Shown: positions 1 to 8,550 of the stretch, one piece after another
Layout of the letters: the number at the start of each line of letters is the position of its first letter
How positions within the stretch are numbered: the first letter of the stretch is position 1
DNA from: JANQOH01 sp965243325
Lineage (GTDB): Bacteria > Pseudomonadota > Alphaproteobacteria > UBA7887
Reading direction: 5' to 3'
DNA: 64,000 bases
Assembly (NCBI GenBank): GCA_965243325.1
Contig: CBDEUQ010000003.1
Span: 992,001-1,056,000, forward strand
Notes under the pieces: generated by a model
Database searches by the model: none
What the model was told of the DNA's origin: nothing
The model's input: the letters and a program-made list of their open reading frames with translations, nothing else
Translations under genes and position numbers: made by a program

Positions 1-1
1 C

Positions 2-610
2 GTCGCCGGCGTCATTCCCGCCTTTCAGCGTTTCAAATTCGGCATTTGGGGGCACGATGCGGTTGTCCTGCACGAACACGACATCCGCGAGAGCAAGGGG
101 CCGTTCGCAATCTTGCTGACCGAATGGGGATTGCGCGGGCGGTTCCATAGCATTCTCAGGCGGCTGGTCGAAGCGGCGCCCACGACGATTTTCGCGGCCG
201 TCATCGACAAACGCGGCCTGCGCGCGAGATATGCCAGCGCCCGGAATCGCTACCAGCTGGCATTTCACTTTTGCATGGAGCAGCTGCACACCATGTTGAG
301 CGAGGAGGGGCAGCATGGCAGGACGGCCCATGTCATCTTCGAGAGCCGCGGTAGGAAGGAAGACCGGGAGCTCGAATTGGAGTTTCGGCGGATCGCCGCC
401 AATGACAGCGGCTCCGGGCCCGGGCGGCACGACTTCGGCCTGTTCGATATTCAGCCGGTGTTCGTGCCGAAGGCGGCGAACTCCGTCCGCCTGCAACTCG
501 TGGAGTTGACGGCGCGGCCGATCGCGCTGTCGCACCTGCGTCCGGACCAGCCCATCCGTGCATTCGAGATCGTCCGACCCAAGATCGGCGAATTGACTCA
601 ACTGCCGTGA
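2..610 (+). CDS. DUF3800 family protein (5' end outside window)
   Basis: The reading frame is open from base 2 to the stop at 610, so this is the C-terminal ~200 residues of a gene that begins upstream of the window. It carries the usual DUF3800 landmarks: an FGIWGHDAVVLHEHDIR stretch followed by KGPF near the left edge, then a C-terminal LQLVELTARPI block followed by LRPDQPIRAF. DUF3800 proteins have an RNase H-like fold and often sit in phage, defence or mobile regions, but their reaction is not established. The residue usually Asp in the LQLAD-type motif is Glu here. An internal ATG/TTG start near 113 is unlikely because the homology continues upstream of it. Confidence 0.8.
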   Translation, partial: VAGVIPAFQRFKFGIWGHDAVVLHEHDIRESKGPFAILLTEWGLRGRFHSILRRLVEAAPTTIFAAVIDKRGLRARYASARNRYQLAFHFCMEQLHTMLSEEGQHGRTAHVIFESRGRKEDRELELEFRRIAANDSGSGPGRHDFGLFDIQPVFVPKAANSVRLQLVELTARPIALSHLRPDQPIRAFEIVRPKIGELTQLP

Positions 611-795
611 ACACGCGAGGCCCCTGAAAACAAAGGGAATTATATCGAAAAGTGCCGAAGGCTACTGCCGTGCCGGCGGTGAGAATGTCCATGTCGGGGC
701 GTGTAGGGGGGCGCAAAAAATTTGCGACAGAAGATCACGGACGTGCTAAGCCCCATATCTACCATCGTGTGGACAGAGCTTCACGGAGGGAGGCG

Positions 796-987
796 ATGGC
801 AGACCGAGACCTGAAGGCCACCGACCCGGCCACTCACCAACCTACCGAGGCCGACATGGAAGAGGGCGTGAGCATCGACGCCTCGCCGGACGCTCTTGGG
901 TGGGCTGTCACGCGAGGAGGTGCTGAGCGGAGCGAGCCCGCTGAACGGGGCGGCGACGGCACTGGACGTGGCATTGGCAAGTCCTGA
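796..987 (+). CDS. small hypothetical protein, 63 aa
   Basis: A short gene starts at ATG 796 behind a strong ribosome-binding site (GGAGGGAGG, 5 nt before the ATG). The product is acidic in its first half (MADRDLKATDPATHQPTEAD) and ends in a Gly/Glu/Arg-rich tail. I recognise it only as a type of short conserved protein seen in accessory regions of alphaproteobacteria; no function is known to me. It stands alone between the DUF3800 gene and the opposite-strand ClpP-like gene. Confidence 0.5.
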   Translation: MADRDLKATDPATHQPTEADMEEGVSIDASPDALGWAVTRGGAERSEPAERGGDGTGRGIGKS

Positions 988-1016
988 GGCAAACGGGCGA
1001 AATGCAGCGGAGAAAC

Positions 1017-1574
1017 CTAGATTTGAAGAATTTCGTTCCCCTTTGGGAGCGTGAAATCGCAGACAGTGTGGGTGAGACCGAATTCGACCGCCTTCTCCGG
1101 AGTGATATGAACCTCCTTGAAGCGTCGGGCGGTGAGGACATCCCTAGGAATAGACGTGCGCTGGCGCAGGATGTTTTCGGTGCGCTGATCGTCCGCCAAC
1201 GCCGCATCCAGTAGGGATTGGAGCGTTTCGGACCGCATATTGTTCTGCTGCGGCATTTCTGTCGGGTGCATCATAAATATTCCATGTTCTGAACAGCATC
1301 GCTCGCTAGCAGCCACATATACTGCTGTCGCGATTGATGCCACAGTGCCGGTATTGTGCATGGTGGTCTTTATTGGCAGCGATGTGATGTGATTGTACAG
1401 ATATATTCCATCAGCAACATAGCCGCCTGTTGAACTAAAGCAGAGATAGATTTCGTCATAACCATTGTTGACAGCGATGTTGAACGCTGAAGCTATTCTT
1501 GTCGCTGACCCGGGTTCGATGACCCCGGCGAACCCGTAATAGGCTGTTTTCTTCCCCGCAAGATCAGGCATCAA
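1017..1574 (-). CDS. ClpP-like serine protease family protein
   Basis: The 185-aa product has the layout of the ClpP/crotonase-fold protease family: an SSTGG oxyanion-hole loop (residues ~47-51, compare NSPGG), the nucleophile region NTGTVAS with Ser80, and MMHP with His103. A terminal PEKAVEFGL segment matches the handle-helix end of ClpP, though the third catalytic acid is not obvious. It would cleave peptides with a partner ATPase, or act as a stand-alone peptidase of the type often found in phages and mobile islands. It is not beside clpX and is clearly not the housekeeping clpP. It ends in TAG, and its surroundings are decayed mobile DNA. Confidence 0.75.
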   Translation of the reverse strand: MMPDLAGKKTAYYGFAGVIEPGSATRIASAFNIAVNNGYDEIYLCFSSTGGYVADGIYLYNHITSLPIKTTMHNTGTVASIATAVYVAASERCCSEHGIFMMHPTEMPQQNNMRSETLQSLLDAALADDQRTENILRQRTSIPRDVLTARRFKEVHITPEKAVEFGLTHTVCDFTLPKGNEILQI

Positions 1575-1986
1575 TGAAATCCTTATGGCGTCGCCTTATG
1601 CGAGCGGCGGTGCTGAGTTAGCCCCGCCGCCTGCTGGATGTTAGCACTTTTTCCCCAACTTCTTGGGGGTCGAGCGCGTGTGGACTTCACCGGCAAGTTC
1701 TTCGAGCTGGGCATCTTGCCGCGCCGTACTGGGCGGCACTTGGTGGAAGGCAAATCGCCTCCTTTCGCCATCGTGGCTTGAGGCCGCCGGACGCCGACGC
1801 TAGAATGCAGGTGCCATTTATGGTGCCGTCCCGTAGTGACCTCATCGGAGTGCGGGGCAGGGTGCAGTCTCTGGGGAGGCTGCACCCATTTCGTCTCAAT
1901 CTACAATGGATGGTTGTGAGGGGACGCGTCAATCTCAAGGCATCGCGGTCAGCATAAAAATCGTTAAATTTTCGCTGGTTAGCGCG
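1575..1986. other. 412-bp gap without a supported gene
   Basis: No open frame here has a recognisable product. The only structure I see is a small perfect hairpin, CCCCAA-CTTC-TTGGGG (1653-1668), upstream of the ClpP-like gene. It has no T-run on either strand, so I do not call it a terminator. The rest probably belongs to the decayed element whose transposase remnant follows. Confidence 0.4.
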
Positions 1987-2199
1987 TTATGCCGTCAGCG
2001 TTTCGCGGGTGGCCCGCTTGCCGACCATGCTCTGTGCGATTCGCGACATCTGAATGATGGTGTCGCGCTCACCGTCGTTGTGGCGACCCGAGAACTCAGT
2101 CACGTAACGGTCTAAGTGCTTAGCGCTCATGTGGTGGTAGGTCCCGCGGTAGCCATGCTTCAGGAGGCTCCAGAAGGACTCGATTCCATCGCGGTCTCG
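1987..2199 (-). pseudogene. IS1595-family transposase, C-terminal remnant
   Basis: About 70 codons are left, beginning at a DGIESFWSLLK motif and continuing through HGYRGTYHHMSAKHLDRYV. This is the C-terminal end of the DDE domain of ISXO2/IS1595 transposases and corresponds to the last quarter of the intact transposase at 40.5-41.5 kb, although the two are clearly different elements. Homology stops at about 2199, where the remains of a TbpB-like lipoprotein gene begin on the other strand, so the insertion probably removed the 5' half of that gene before decaying itself. Confidence 0.8.
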
Positions 2200-2713
2200 G
2201 AGACGCTGCCCGGGCTGACCCTGACGGCCTCGTCCGAGGTGGCGAGCTACGGATTCTGGGGCGAACACGGCTTCGCGGTGCTGGCGCTCGGCGCCGGCTC
2301 GATGTCGGGGACGATCGAGGGGACGGCGTACGGCGGCGACTTCTCGACGGCGCAGGCGTACGCCGTGGGCGACGCCACGGGCACGAACCCGGCGGGGACG
2401 GGGAGCGCGACCTGGACCGGCATCGCGGAGGCGAGCCCGACGGGCGCGGCCGAACGGCTCACGGGCACCGCGACGGCGACCGTCGCGGACCTGTCGCGGC
2501 CCCGGATCGGGGTTGCCATCGAGGTGCCGGGCCACGCCATCGGGGCGCCCGGCTGGGCGGACATGCCGCTCGCGGACGGGCGCTTCGCCTCGGGGACGGC
2601 CGGCACCGACTACTTGGGAGGCAGCTTCCACGGCCCGGCGCACGAAGAGGCCGGGGCGTGTTCGACACACCGCCGGCTACATCGGCGCCTTCGGGGCCAG
2701 GCGGGAGCCGTAA
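2200..2713 (+). pseudogene. TbpB-like surface lipoprotein, truncated and frameshifted
   Basis: This is the C-terminal half of a gene like the three intact ones that follow. ASYGFWGEHGFAVL matches the GGWLEHS region of those proteins, GSATWTG matches their barrel core, and the frame runs to a GGSFHGPAHEEAG motif near 2655. There the reading frame breaks: the expected ending VFDTAGYIGAFGARR is split between two other frames by a missing G and an extra dinucleotide (ACACACC). The stop is TAA at 2711-2713. The signal peptide and N-terminal half are gone, replaced by the IS1595 remnant. It is not expected to give a working protein. Confidence 0.8.
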
Positions 2714-2840
2714 ACGGCCGACGTGGGCGGCCGGGGTGCAACCGATCCCCCGCCACCGGGAGCGTGCCATGACGGCCGGGCCCGACGGGGCCGACAGGGC
2801 GACGAAGGTGGTTGCGCCGGCCGGCGGGCCGGGAAATGCC

Positions 2841-2951
2841 CTCGGAGAGCGCCGCCCGGCGCACGCCGGGCTTCCGCGCCACCGCCGCAACGCTCAAGCC
2901 GAATTCCTCAAGGGCCTCGATCCGGATGAAGGTGCCCGGATGGGGGGTCAT
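2841..2951 (-). pseudogene. HigA-like antitoxin fragment
   Basis: From an ATG at 2951 the minus strand reads MTPHPGTFIR, then EALEEFGLSVAAVARKPGV and RRAALSE. This is the start of a HigA-type helix-turn-helix antitoxin, which neutralises an mRNA-cleaving HigB toxin and represses its own operon. After about 37 codons the similarity is lost in every frame, and no HigB partner is visible, so this is a dead fragment. Confidence 0.6.
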
Positions 2952-3021
2952 CCCCGTCTCCATGCCGCCGTCGGTCATCGGTATCGCGCCGCCGGCTTCA
3001 CGCACTCCGCGCGGGCCCGTT

Positions 3022-3354
3022 TCACAGGACGCGCAGGGCGGTCTCCGGGGCCCTGTCGAGCACCCGGAGCAGGGCGCGCGCCGCGCCGGTCGGGCAGTGC
3101 TTGCCCTGCTCCCAGTTGCGAATCGTCTAGTGCGCCACGTCGATGCGCCGCGCCGGCCCGGTCTGCGAAAGACCGAGCCGCCGCCGGATGCGGCGCGCAT
3201 ACCGCGCCATGTCCTGCATGGCCTCTTCCTCGTTCTCCCGCTCCTGCGTCGCGATCTCCGCCTCGGTGGTGGCGTCCACCCTGGCGGGATCGATGCGCCC
3301 CTTCGGGAAGGTGGCAGGATCGTCGGGATCAACGCTGACGCGCGTGGTGCTCAT
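3022..3354 (-). pseudogene. brnA: BrnA-like antitoxin with internal stop
   Basis: The frame encodes a 110-residue DNA-binding antitoxin interrupted by a TAG codon at position 76 (3127-3129). The N-terminal part is MSTTRVSVDPDDPATFPKG followed by an acidic helical region. After the stop the same frame continues with TIRNWEQGKHCPTGAARALL, a typical helix-turn-helix tail that recognises the operator. The stop therefore removes the DNA-binding end. The ATG lies inside the 3' end of the BrnT remnant (26-nt overlap), the classic arrangement of brnT-brnA operons. Confidence 0.7.
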
Positions 3355-3490
3355 AGTCCGCGACCCCCTTCGGATTGGCCTTGCGGGCGGAAACGATGCG
3401 AACGGCCGAACCGCGCAGCGTGCAGACCACGACACAGGCCCGACCGTCGACCGTGCCGGGAAGCCGGCAGCGGTCCTCGCCATAGTCCCG
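3329..3490 (-). pseudogene. brnT: BrnT-like RNase toxin, C-terminal remnant
   Basis: About 53 codons read RDYGEDRCRLPGTVDGRACV and then end in RIVSARKANPKGVADYEHH. These match the C-terminal strands of the RelE-like RNase BrnT, including the ISARKA-type motif. The N-terminal catalytic half is missing; codons upstream of 3490 no longer resemble the family. With the stop in the paired BrnA gene, the whole toxin-antitoxin operon is dead. Confidence 0.7.
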
Positions 3491-3821
3491 GCGGCGGCCG
3501 GCGCTTCCGCGTCTGCCGCCCCTATCCGCTCCCGACACGCGCTCCCCCCACCTTCAATTTCGAAGGATTTACCGGCTCGCGGAGTTCCTTCAAGGTGGGT
3601 GGGGATTTGCGTTGCGGGCCGGGGACTTGCGGGTGATGCGCCGTGCCGCGGCCGAAAGCCGGTGCGTTTTCGGGGCCGGCCTCCGGCGCCGGGATGAAAC
3701 AGGGTTCGACGGCCCCGACCGTCGCGCACGACATTGCCGGCCGTGTCCCTTCGCCGAACGACGGTGCCGCACGGCGGGTTGGGAGAGGACCCTGGAGGCT
3801 CCGGCGAAAGGGAGAGACGGG

Positions 3822-4667
3822 ATGAGAACGGCACTCTCGATCGCGGTGCTGGCGGTTGCGCTCGCGCTCGCGGCCTGTGCCCGAACGGTCGAGCCTCCCA
3901 CGGTGGAGGAGCAGGCGCGGGAGAGGCACGAGGCGACCGTGGACGCGGCGAACACGCTGCTGATGGGCGACAGGCTCGGCTGGTTCGCCACGGACGACGA
4001 CGTGGAGCGGGCGAATACGACCTGCCGGGGCGACACCTGCCAGATCGGGTTCTGGTCCCTGAGCGAGCCGGGCCGGTTCGGCCTCGAGCGCTCGGGCTGG
4101 GAGCTGACGCTGCTTGGCGAGCGCCGCGGCGTGGGCCTGTTTCGGCAGGACCTCGCGGCAGACAGCAACGACTACGAGGCACTTGGCGGATGGCTCGAGC
4201 ACAGCCTGTTCGCCACGCGGCTGACCCGGTTCGGCGAGGAGGCGGGCCCCAGCGCGGGGGCATCGGTGGCGTTCGGCTATTCGCTCGGGATCTCGAGCGG
4301 GGATAACCCCAGCGCCGAAGGCTCGGCCCGCTGGGAAGGGCTGATGCTCGGCCGCGAGGTGCGCGCGTCTTCGGGCCGCGGCCGGGCGATCCGGGGCGAC
4401 GCCGACGTGACTGTCGCGTTCGGGGCGGGTGCGGTCACGGCGGATGTCGCGTTCACCGGTATCGTCGACATCGAGACTGGCGATGCATGGGCCGACATGG
4501 CGTGGCGCGGCATGGCGGTGGAGGACGGCGGCTTCGCCCGCAGGAACGCCCCCGACGACACGGTTTCGGGCCGGTTCTACGGCCCCGACGAGGAGGAGGT
4601 CGGTGGAGTCTTCGAGCGCGACGGCGTCGCCGGTGCGTTCGGCGGGCGGCGGAGGTCCGCGCCATGA
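3822..4667 (+). CDS. TbpB-like surface lipoprotein, paralogue 1
   Basis: The 281-aa product has a lipoprotein signal peptide: a short basic start, a hydrophobic Ala/Leu/Val stretch and the lipobox LAAC near residue 20. The C-terminal two thirds form a transferrin-binding-protein-like beta-barrel domain: GGWLEHSLF, GSARWEGLMLG, DADVTVAF, then FYGPDEEEVGGVFERDGVAG and AFGGRR. Two Cys (TTCRGDTCQ) near residue 70 could form a disulfide. The start is ATG 3822 behind GGGAGAGA. Proteins of this family are exported to the outer surface, often by Slam-type translocons, and may bind a host or environmental ligand; the ligand is unknown. It is the first of three tandem paralogues. Confidence 0.8.
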   Translation: MRTALSIAVLAVALALAACARTVEPPTVEEQARERHEATVDAANTLLMGDRLGWFATDDDVERANTTCRGDTCQIGFWSLSEPGRFGLERSGWELTLLGERRGVGLFRQDLAADSNDYEALGGWLEHSLFATRLTRFGEEAGPSAGASVAFGYSLGISSGDNPSAEGSARWEGLMLGREVRASSGRGRAIRGDADVTVAFGAGAVTADVAFTGIVDIETGDAWADMAWRGMAVEDGGFARRNAPDDTVSGRFYGPDEEEVGGVFERDGVAGAFGGRRRSAP

Positions 4668-4723
4668 CCGGCCGCCTGCCGTTCCTGTCCCCGCCGGCGC
4701 AGGACCATCCGGGGAAGGGTCCG

Positions 4724-5578
4724 ATGAGAAGAGGATTCCCGAGCGCGTTGGCGGCGTCCGCGGTCGCGCTGGCGCTGGCGGCCTGCACCGCCTCGCCCGA
4801 GCCGCCACCGCCGCCGACGGCGGACGAGCTGGCGCGGTCCGCGTATGCACGGATCGTGAGCGGCTCGAATGCGATCCTGACGACCGACCATCTCGGCTGG
4901 TCGGGAACCGACGATGCGGTCGAGCGGGTGGGCGCCAGGTGCCTGGAGGATACCTGCACGGTCGCCTTCCAACGCTCGTTCCGATCGGACGAAGCGAGCG
5001 TGGACTCCCTCGAGCTGGACCTGCTCGGCGAACGGCGCGGCGTGCGCCTGGTCGTGGAGGAGGCATCGTTGGGTTGGGCGGATATCCACGTGTACGGCGG
5101 TTGGCTCGACCACAGCCTGTTCAGCACGGAATCCTACCTTTTCAAGGACGATTCCCTGCCGGACCGGGGCACGACGGTGGCATTCGGCAATTCGTTCGGC
5201 TTCTCGACGGGGGAGAATCCCCGCGCAGTTGACGGCTCGGCTCGCTGGGAAGGACTGATGCTCGGCCGCGACATGCGCGCGACGCCCGGCCGCGGCCAGG
5301 TCGTCCGGGGCGACGCCGACGTGACGGTCGAATTCGGGGCGAATGCCGTTACGGCCGAGGTCGCGTTCACCGATATCGCCAATGTCGAGACCGGCGAAGC
5401 GTGGCGCGACATGGCGTGGCGCGGCATGGCGGTGGAGAACGGCGGCTTCGCCCGCCGGAACGCTCCCGACGACACGATCTCGGGCCGGTTCTACGGCCCC
5501 GGCGAGGAAGAGGTCGGCGGCATATTCGAGCGGGACGGCATCGCGGGGGCCTTCGGCGGCAGGCGCGGCGCCGAGTGA
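4724..5578 (+). CDS. TbpB-like surface lipoprotein, paralogue 2
   Basis: The 284-aa product is the closest relative of the gene before it. It has lipobox LAAC at residues ~17-20, a Pro-rich linker, a CLEDTCTVAF Cys pair, GGWLDHSLF, GSARWEGLMLGRDM, and FYGPGEEEVGGIFERDGIAG then AFGGRR. The two genes are nearly identical at the DNA level in the last ~180 bp (compare 4480-4600 with 5390-5510), pointing to a recent duplication or gene conversion. The start ATG 4724 follows GGGGAAGGG; 56 bp separate it from paralogue 1, so the two are probably co-transcribed. The ligand is unknown. Confidence 0.8.
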   Translation: MRRGFPSALAASAVALALAACTASPEPPPPPTADELARSAYARIVSGSNAILTTDHLGWSGTDDAVERVGARCLEDTCTVAFQRSFRSDEASVDSLELDLLGERRGVRLVVEEASLGWADIHVYGGWLDHSLFSTESYLFKDDSLPDRGTTVAFGNSFGFSTGENPRAVDGSARWEGLMLGRDMRATPGRGQVVRGDADVTVEFGANAVTAEVAFTDIANVETGEAWRDMAWRGMAVENGGFARRNAPDDTISGRFYGPGEEEVGGIFERDGIAGAFGGRRGAE

Positions 5579-5612
5579 CGGCTGCCCGCCGGCGGCAACG
5601 GGGGAGACCGGC

Positions 5613-6533
5613 ATGAGACGACGTTCTGCCTGCGGCCCGGCGCTGGCGGCCGCCCTCTCGCTCGCGGCCTGCGGCGGGGGCGGCGAGTCCGTGTCCGAGC
5701 GGACGCCGACCCTGGACGAGATCAGGGCGCTCACCGGCCTGTCGGCGGCGACGGAAACGGCGGAGGCGGCACAGGCGCGCGGCCTGGACATCTTCCCCCG
5801 CGCCGATTCCCTGATCCTGTCCACGATGCACGGGGAGACCGGCAGTGCGGAGATTCCGACCTTCCGTCTCCTGACGCAGTGCGGCGGAGCGCAGTGCACA
5901 CTGACCGATCCGTTGAGCGGCTCGGTCGATACGATCGATCTTGCCAACACCCCCCTCAGGCACGGCGCCGCCACCGCAATCGGCTCCAAGCACGGCATCA
6001 CGCTGGTGCAGGAGTCTTCGACGCATACCGGCGCGGACCTTGCCAGCCTCGGCGCCTGGATGGAGCACAGCGCGTTCGCGGTCCTCCACGAGAGCCAGTC
6101 CGGCGACGCCGGCAGGGTCGACGTCCGGTACGGGATCGCCGTCGGCGAGCTTGCAGGAACCCTTCCGGGACCCGTTCCCGGGACCGCGACCTGGTCCGGC
6201 CTCATGGTGGGAACGCCCGTCAGCGGGGACGCCCGGGGCGAGCGGCTCGTGGGGGACGCGGTCCTGACCTATGACTTCCCCTTTTGGGTCGGCGCGCCGG
6301 AGCCCTCCCTCGACGTCGCGTTCGGCGGCATCAGGAACATCGACCGCGGGACGGCGCACACGGTCGAGGCGGTACTCTTCTTCAACCTCGCGGTCGGCCC
6401 GGACGGGACCTTCGCAAGAGGCCCGACGGGCACGCGCATCCAGGGCGGCTTCTTCGGTCCGAACCACGCCGAGGCGGCGGGGATCTTCGAGCAGTCCGGC
6501 ATCGCCGGCGCCTTCGGCGCCAAACGGCGGTAG
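5613..6533 (+). CDS. TbpB-like surface lipoprotein, paralogue 3
   Basis: The 306-aa product keeps the family plan (lipobox LAAC then a Gly-rich tether, GAWMEHSAFAVL, GTATWSGLMVG, FFGPNHAEAAGIFEQSGIAG and AFGAKRR) but is much more diverged than the first two, especially in its N-terminal half, where CGGAQCTL replaces the earlier Cys pair. Start ATG 5613 follows GGGGGAGA, 34 bp after the previous stop, so it is likely the third gene of one transcription unit. Divergence in the N-terminal half, the ligand-facing part in TbpB relatives, suggests a different partner; that is inference. Confidence 0.78.
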   Translation: MRRRSACGPALAAALSLAACGGGGESVSERTPTLDEIRALTGLSAATETAEAAQARGLDIFPRADSLILSTMHGETGSAEIPTFRLLTQCGGAQCTLTDPLSGSVDTIDLANTPLRHGAATAIGSKHGITLVQESSTHTGADLASLGAWMEHSAFAVLHESQSGDAGRVDVRYGIAVGELAGTLPGPVPGTATWSGLMVGTPVSGDARGERLVGDAVLTYDFPFWVGAPEPSLDVAFGGIRNIDRGTAHTVEAVLFFNLAVGPDGTFARGPTGTRIQGGFFGPNHAEAAGIFEQSGIAGAFGAKRR

Positions 6534-6608
6534 GCGCGCGGTCCGCAGGCAGCGCCCGGGTGCGATAGGCGACGGGTCGGCGGCGGGCGGGGCGTCTTCC
6601 GACCCCCC

Positions 6609-7040
6609 TCACGCGCGGCGGCAGCGCAGCGGCAGGGAGCGGAGGCCGCGCAGCACGATGCCGTCGCGGTACTTCGGGCGCGGGCCGAGCAGGTCGATGC
6701 GCGCGAAGCGCTCCAGCAGCGTCCGGAACGCGATCCTGGCCTCCAGGCGGACAAGCGGCGCGCCGAGGCAGTGGTGGATGCCGCGCCCAAGCGAGAGGTG
6801 GGGACAGTGCGCGCGGCCGACATCGAGCCGGTCGGGCTCGTCGAACACGTCCGGGTCGCGGTTGGCGGCGCCGACCAGGACGGCGAGGTTGTCGCGGGCG
6901 CGGACCTCGAACCCGTTCACCGCGCAGTCGGAACGCGCACGCCGGATGGTGATCTGCACCGGGGAATCGAAGCGGAGCAGCTCCTCGACGACGGCGGGCA
7001 TGAGATCCTGCGCCGCGGCGACGGGCTGCTCGATCGCGAC
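6609..7040 (-). pseudogene. cytochrome P450, C-terminal remnant
   Basis: The last ~140 residues of a bacterial P450 are readable: MPAVVEELLRFDSPVQ, the K-helix to meander region, and the haem-ligand loop LSLGRGIHHCLGAPLVRLEA, in which the Cys would bind haem iron. Everything before the K-helix, including the oxygen-binding I-helix, is missing; upstream of about 7040 the DNA belongs to a LuxR-type gene on the other strand. The fragment cannot make a working oxygenase. Confidence 0.75.
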
Positions 7041-7505
7041 GGCGCCCTGGACGCGGTCCTGCCGGCGGACCGCAGCCGCCTGCGGCGGTTGCTGGCGCGC
7101 GCGCTGCCGGAGATGTGGGGCGAGGCTCCGGGCGGCGGCTCGATGACGGTGCAGCGCCCCTCGGGCCGGTCGCGGCTGGCGCTGCACGTGAGCCCGGTGG
7201 GCGACGGGCGGGCGGACTTCGGGGGGCGCCGGGTGGTGGCGCTGGCGCTGATGGTCGACCCGGCGCGCCGGCCGCACATCGACGCCCGGCGGGTGGCGAC
7301 GACGCTCGGCCTGACGCCGTCGGAGGGCCGGATGTCGGCGCTGCTGGCCGAAGGGCTGAAGGTGAGCGAGATCGCCGCCGCCGCGGGCTGGCGGGAGAGC
7401 TACGTGCGCTGGACGATCCAGCAGGTCTACCGCAAGCTGGGCGCATCGGGGCAGGTCGATCTGGTTCGGCAGGTCCTGGCGGCGGACAGCCTGCCGCGGC
7501 GCTGA
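7005..7505 (+). pseudogene. LuxR-type HTH regulator, C-terminal remnant
   Basis: The frame ending at 7505 encodes the C-terminal ~165 residues of a LuxR/FixJ-type regulator. The recognisable part is LGLTPSEGRMSALLAEGLKV followed by SEIAAAAGWRESYVRWTIQ and QVYRKLGASGQ, the four-helix DNA-binding domain with the usual xLTxxE and KLG landmarks. Homologous sequence begins near 7005, where it overlaps the P450 remnant, with no good start codon before it. A shorter protein from ATG 7143 is possible, so some function cannot be excluded. Confidence 0.6.
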
Positions 7506-7846
7506 CGGCCCGCCGGCGGCCGGCGCCGCCGCTTCTGCCTTCGCTCCCTCTCCCGGCGCGTGTCGTCAAGCGTGGAAAATTGACGCTCTGTCGGGAGTGA
7601 GCCGGTCCACGAGACGCCTGGCCGGTCCGAGGGTATCGCGCCTTGGTATGGACTCGCCCCCCGGGCGGTTTCGATCGGTCGCGGGCGATTTCTTCCGGGG
7701 TCCGGTCGACGTCGTGGGGTATGCGTTCGCTCATGCCCTGACGCGACTACGGCCAAGCGTGCCCCGAATGACCATTCCGACGACGAACGATCTTGCGATC
7801 CGTGCCATTCGGACCATTCGGCAATGTTTCTTGTCCGGAACGACGT
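7506..7846. other. 341-bp gap without a supported gene
   Basis: Nothing recognisable on either strand. It separates the LuxR remnant from the FitB-type toxin gene, which reads toward it. No clear terminator hairpin with T-run was seen. Confidence 0.4.
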
Positions 7847-8296
7847 TCACCGGGGCTCGGCGGCCCAAGGATCCACGGTCTGGATTCCAGTGTTGCGGAA
7901 CTCGCCCGTGTTCCGGGTCACGATAGCGAGCCGGCGCGTCGACGCCGTCGCCGCGAGGAAAGCATCCGGTACATGGTCGTCCAGCGGCTCACCGCGCCGA
8001 CGCTTGTCTTCCATGATCCGCGCGCATGCCCGTGCGTCGGCCAGGGACCAATCGACGATCCGGTCTTCGAACAGCTCGTCGAGAAGATCCTGGAAGCGGT
8101 CGGCGAGGTCGCGCTGCCGCCGGCCGGGATCGATCCGGCCGATCCCGTCGAGCACCTCCCAGACGGTGACAACGGCGAGTCCAAGGCCCTCGTCGGCGAT
8201 GGAATCCAGAAAAGCGGCGACCCGGGGCTCGGGCCGCGGCCGCATCATTTCGGAGACGACGTTCGTGTCCAGGAGCCACGCGAGCGGTGCGGTCAT
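7847..8296 (-). CDS. PIN-domain RNase toxin, FitB/VapC type
   Basis: The 149-aa product is a PIN-domain ribonuclease of the FitB subgroup. It opens with LLDTNVVSEMMRP (first metal-binding Asp in LDTN), has a mid-protein WEVLDGI acidic site, and ends with DAFLAATA and IVTRNTGEF, the fourth acidic position being replaced by Asn as is usual in FitB. It would cleave RNA when free of its antitoxin. It overlaps the upstream antitoxin gene by 4 bp (ATGA), so the two are translationally coupled and this pair looks intact. Confidence 0.88.
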   Translation of the reverse strand: MTAPLAWLLDTNVVSEMMRPRPEPRVAAFLDSIADEGLGLAVVTVWEVLDGIGRIDPGRRQRDLADRFQDLLDELFEDRIVDWSLADARACARIMEDKRRRGEPLDDHVPDAFLAATASTRRLAIVTRNTGEFRNTGIQTVDPWAAEPR

Positions 8297-8550
8297 TCCT
8301 CCTCCTCGGGGGAGAAGGAAAGCGGCTCATAGCCGCGACGGACCGTCGGCGGAAGCTCCACGCCGTGCTTCTCGCCGAAATGCCGCGCGAACGCCTCGGA
8401 AGGTTTCAGGCGATGCTCGGTCTTCGTGCGCTTCTCATGGATCAGGCGGCGGACCAGCTCTTCCATCGACACCCCGATCTGGCGGGCTTCGCGCCTGAGC
8501 CAGGACTTGTCGCCGGGATCGATGTCGCGGACGGTAAGGCTTGTGCTCAT
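8293..8550 (-). CDS. FitA/VapB-type ribbon-helix-helix antitoxin
   Basis: The 85-aa product begins MSTSLTVRDIDPGDKSWLRR and continues EARQIGVSMEELVRRLI, the ribbon-helix-helix DNA-binding fold of FitA-like antitoxins. The C-terminal half, rich in Lys and Glu and ending SFSPEEEE, would wrap the PIN toxin encoded by the overlapping downstream gene. Autorepression by the pair is expected from family knowledge. The upstream region (8551-8600) is AT-rich for this DNA (AAATTATGCTATCATGATT) and probably contains the promoter and operator. Confidence 0.85.
   Translation of the reverse strand: MSTSLTVRDIDPGDKSWLRREARQIGVSMEELVRRLIHEKRTKTEHRLKPSEAFARHFGEKHGVELPPTVRRGYEPLSFSPEEEE

Noticed and set aside
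1653..1668. A CCCCAA-CTTC-TTGGGG hairpin considered as a terminator.
   Set aside because: There is no T-run following it on either strand, and no gene ends at the right distance.
2610..3636. Several long open frames on both strands over 2.6-3.6 kb.
   Set aside because: They are Arg/Pro/Gly-rich shadows with no family match; the true content is remnants of a lipoprotein, HigA, BrnA and BrnT.
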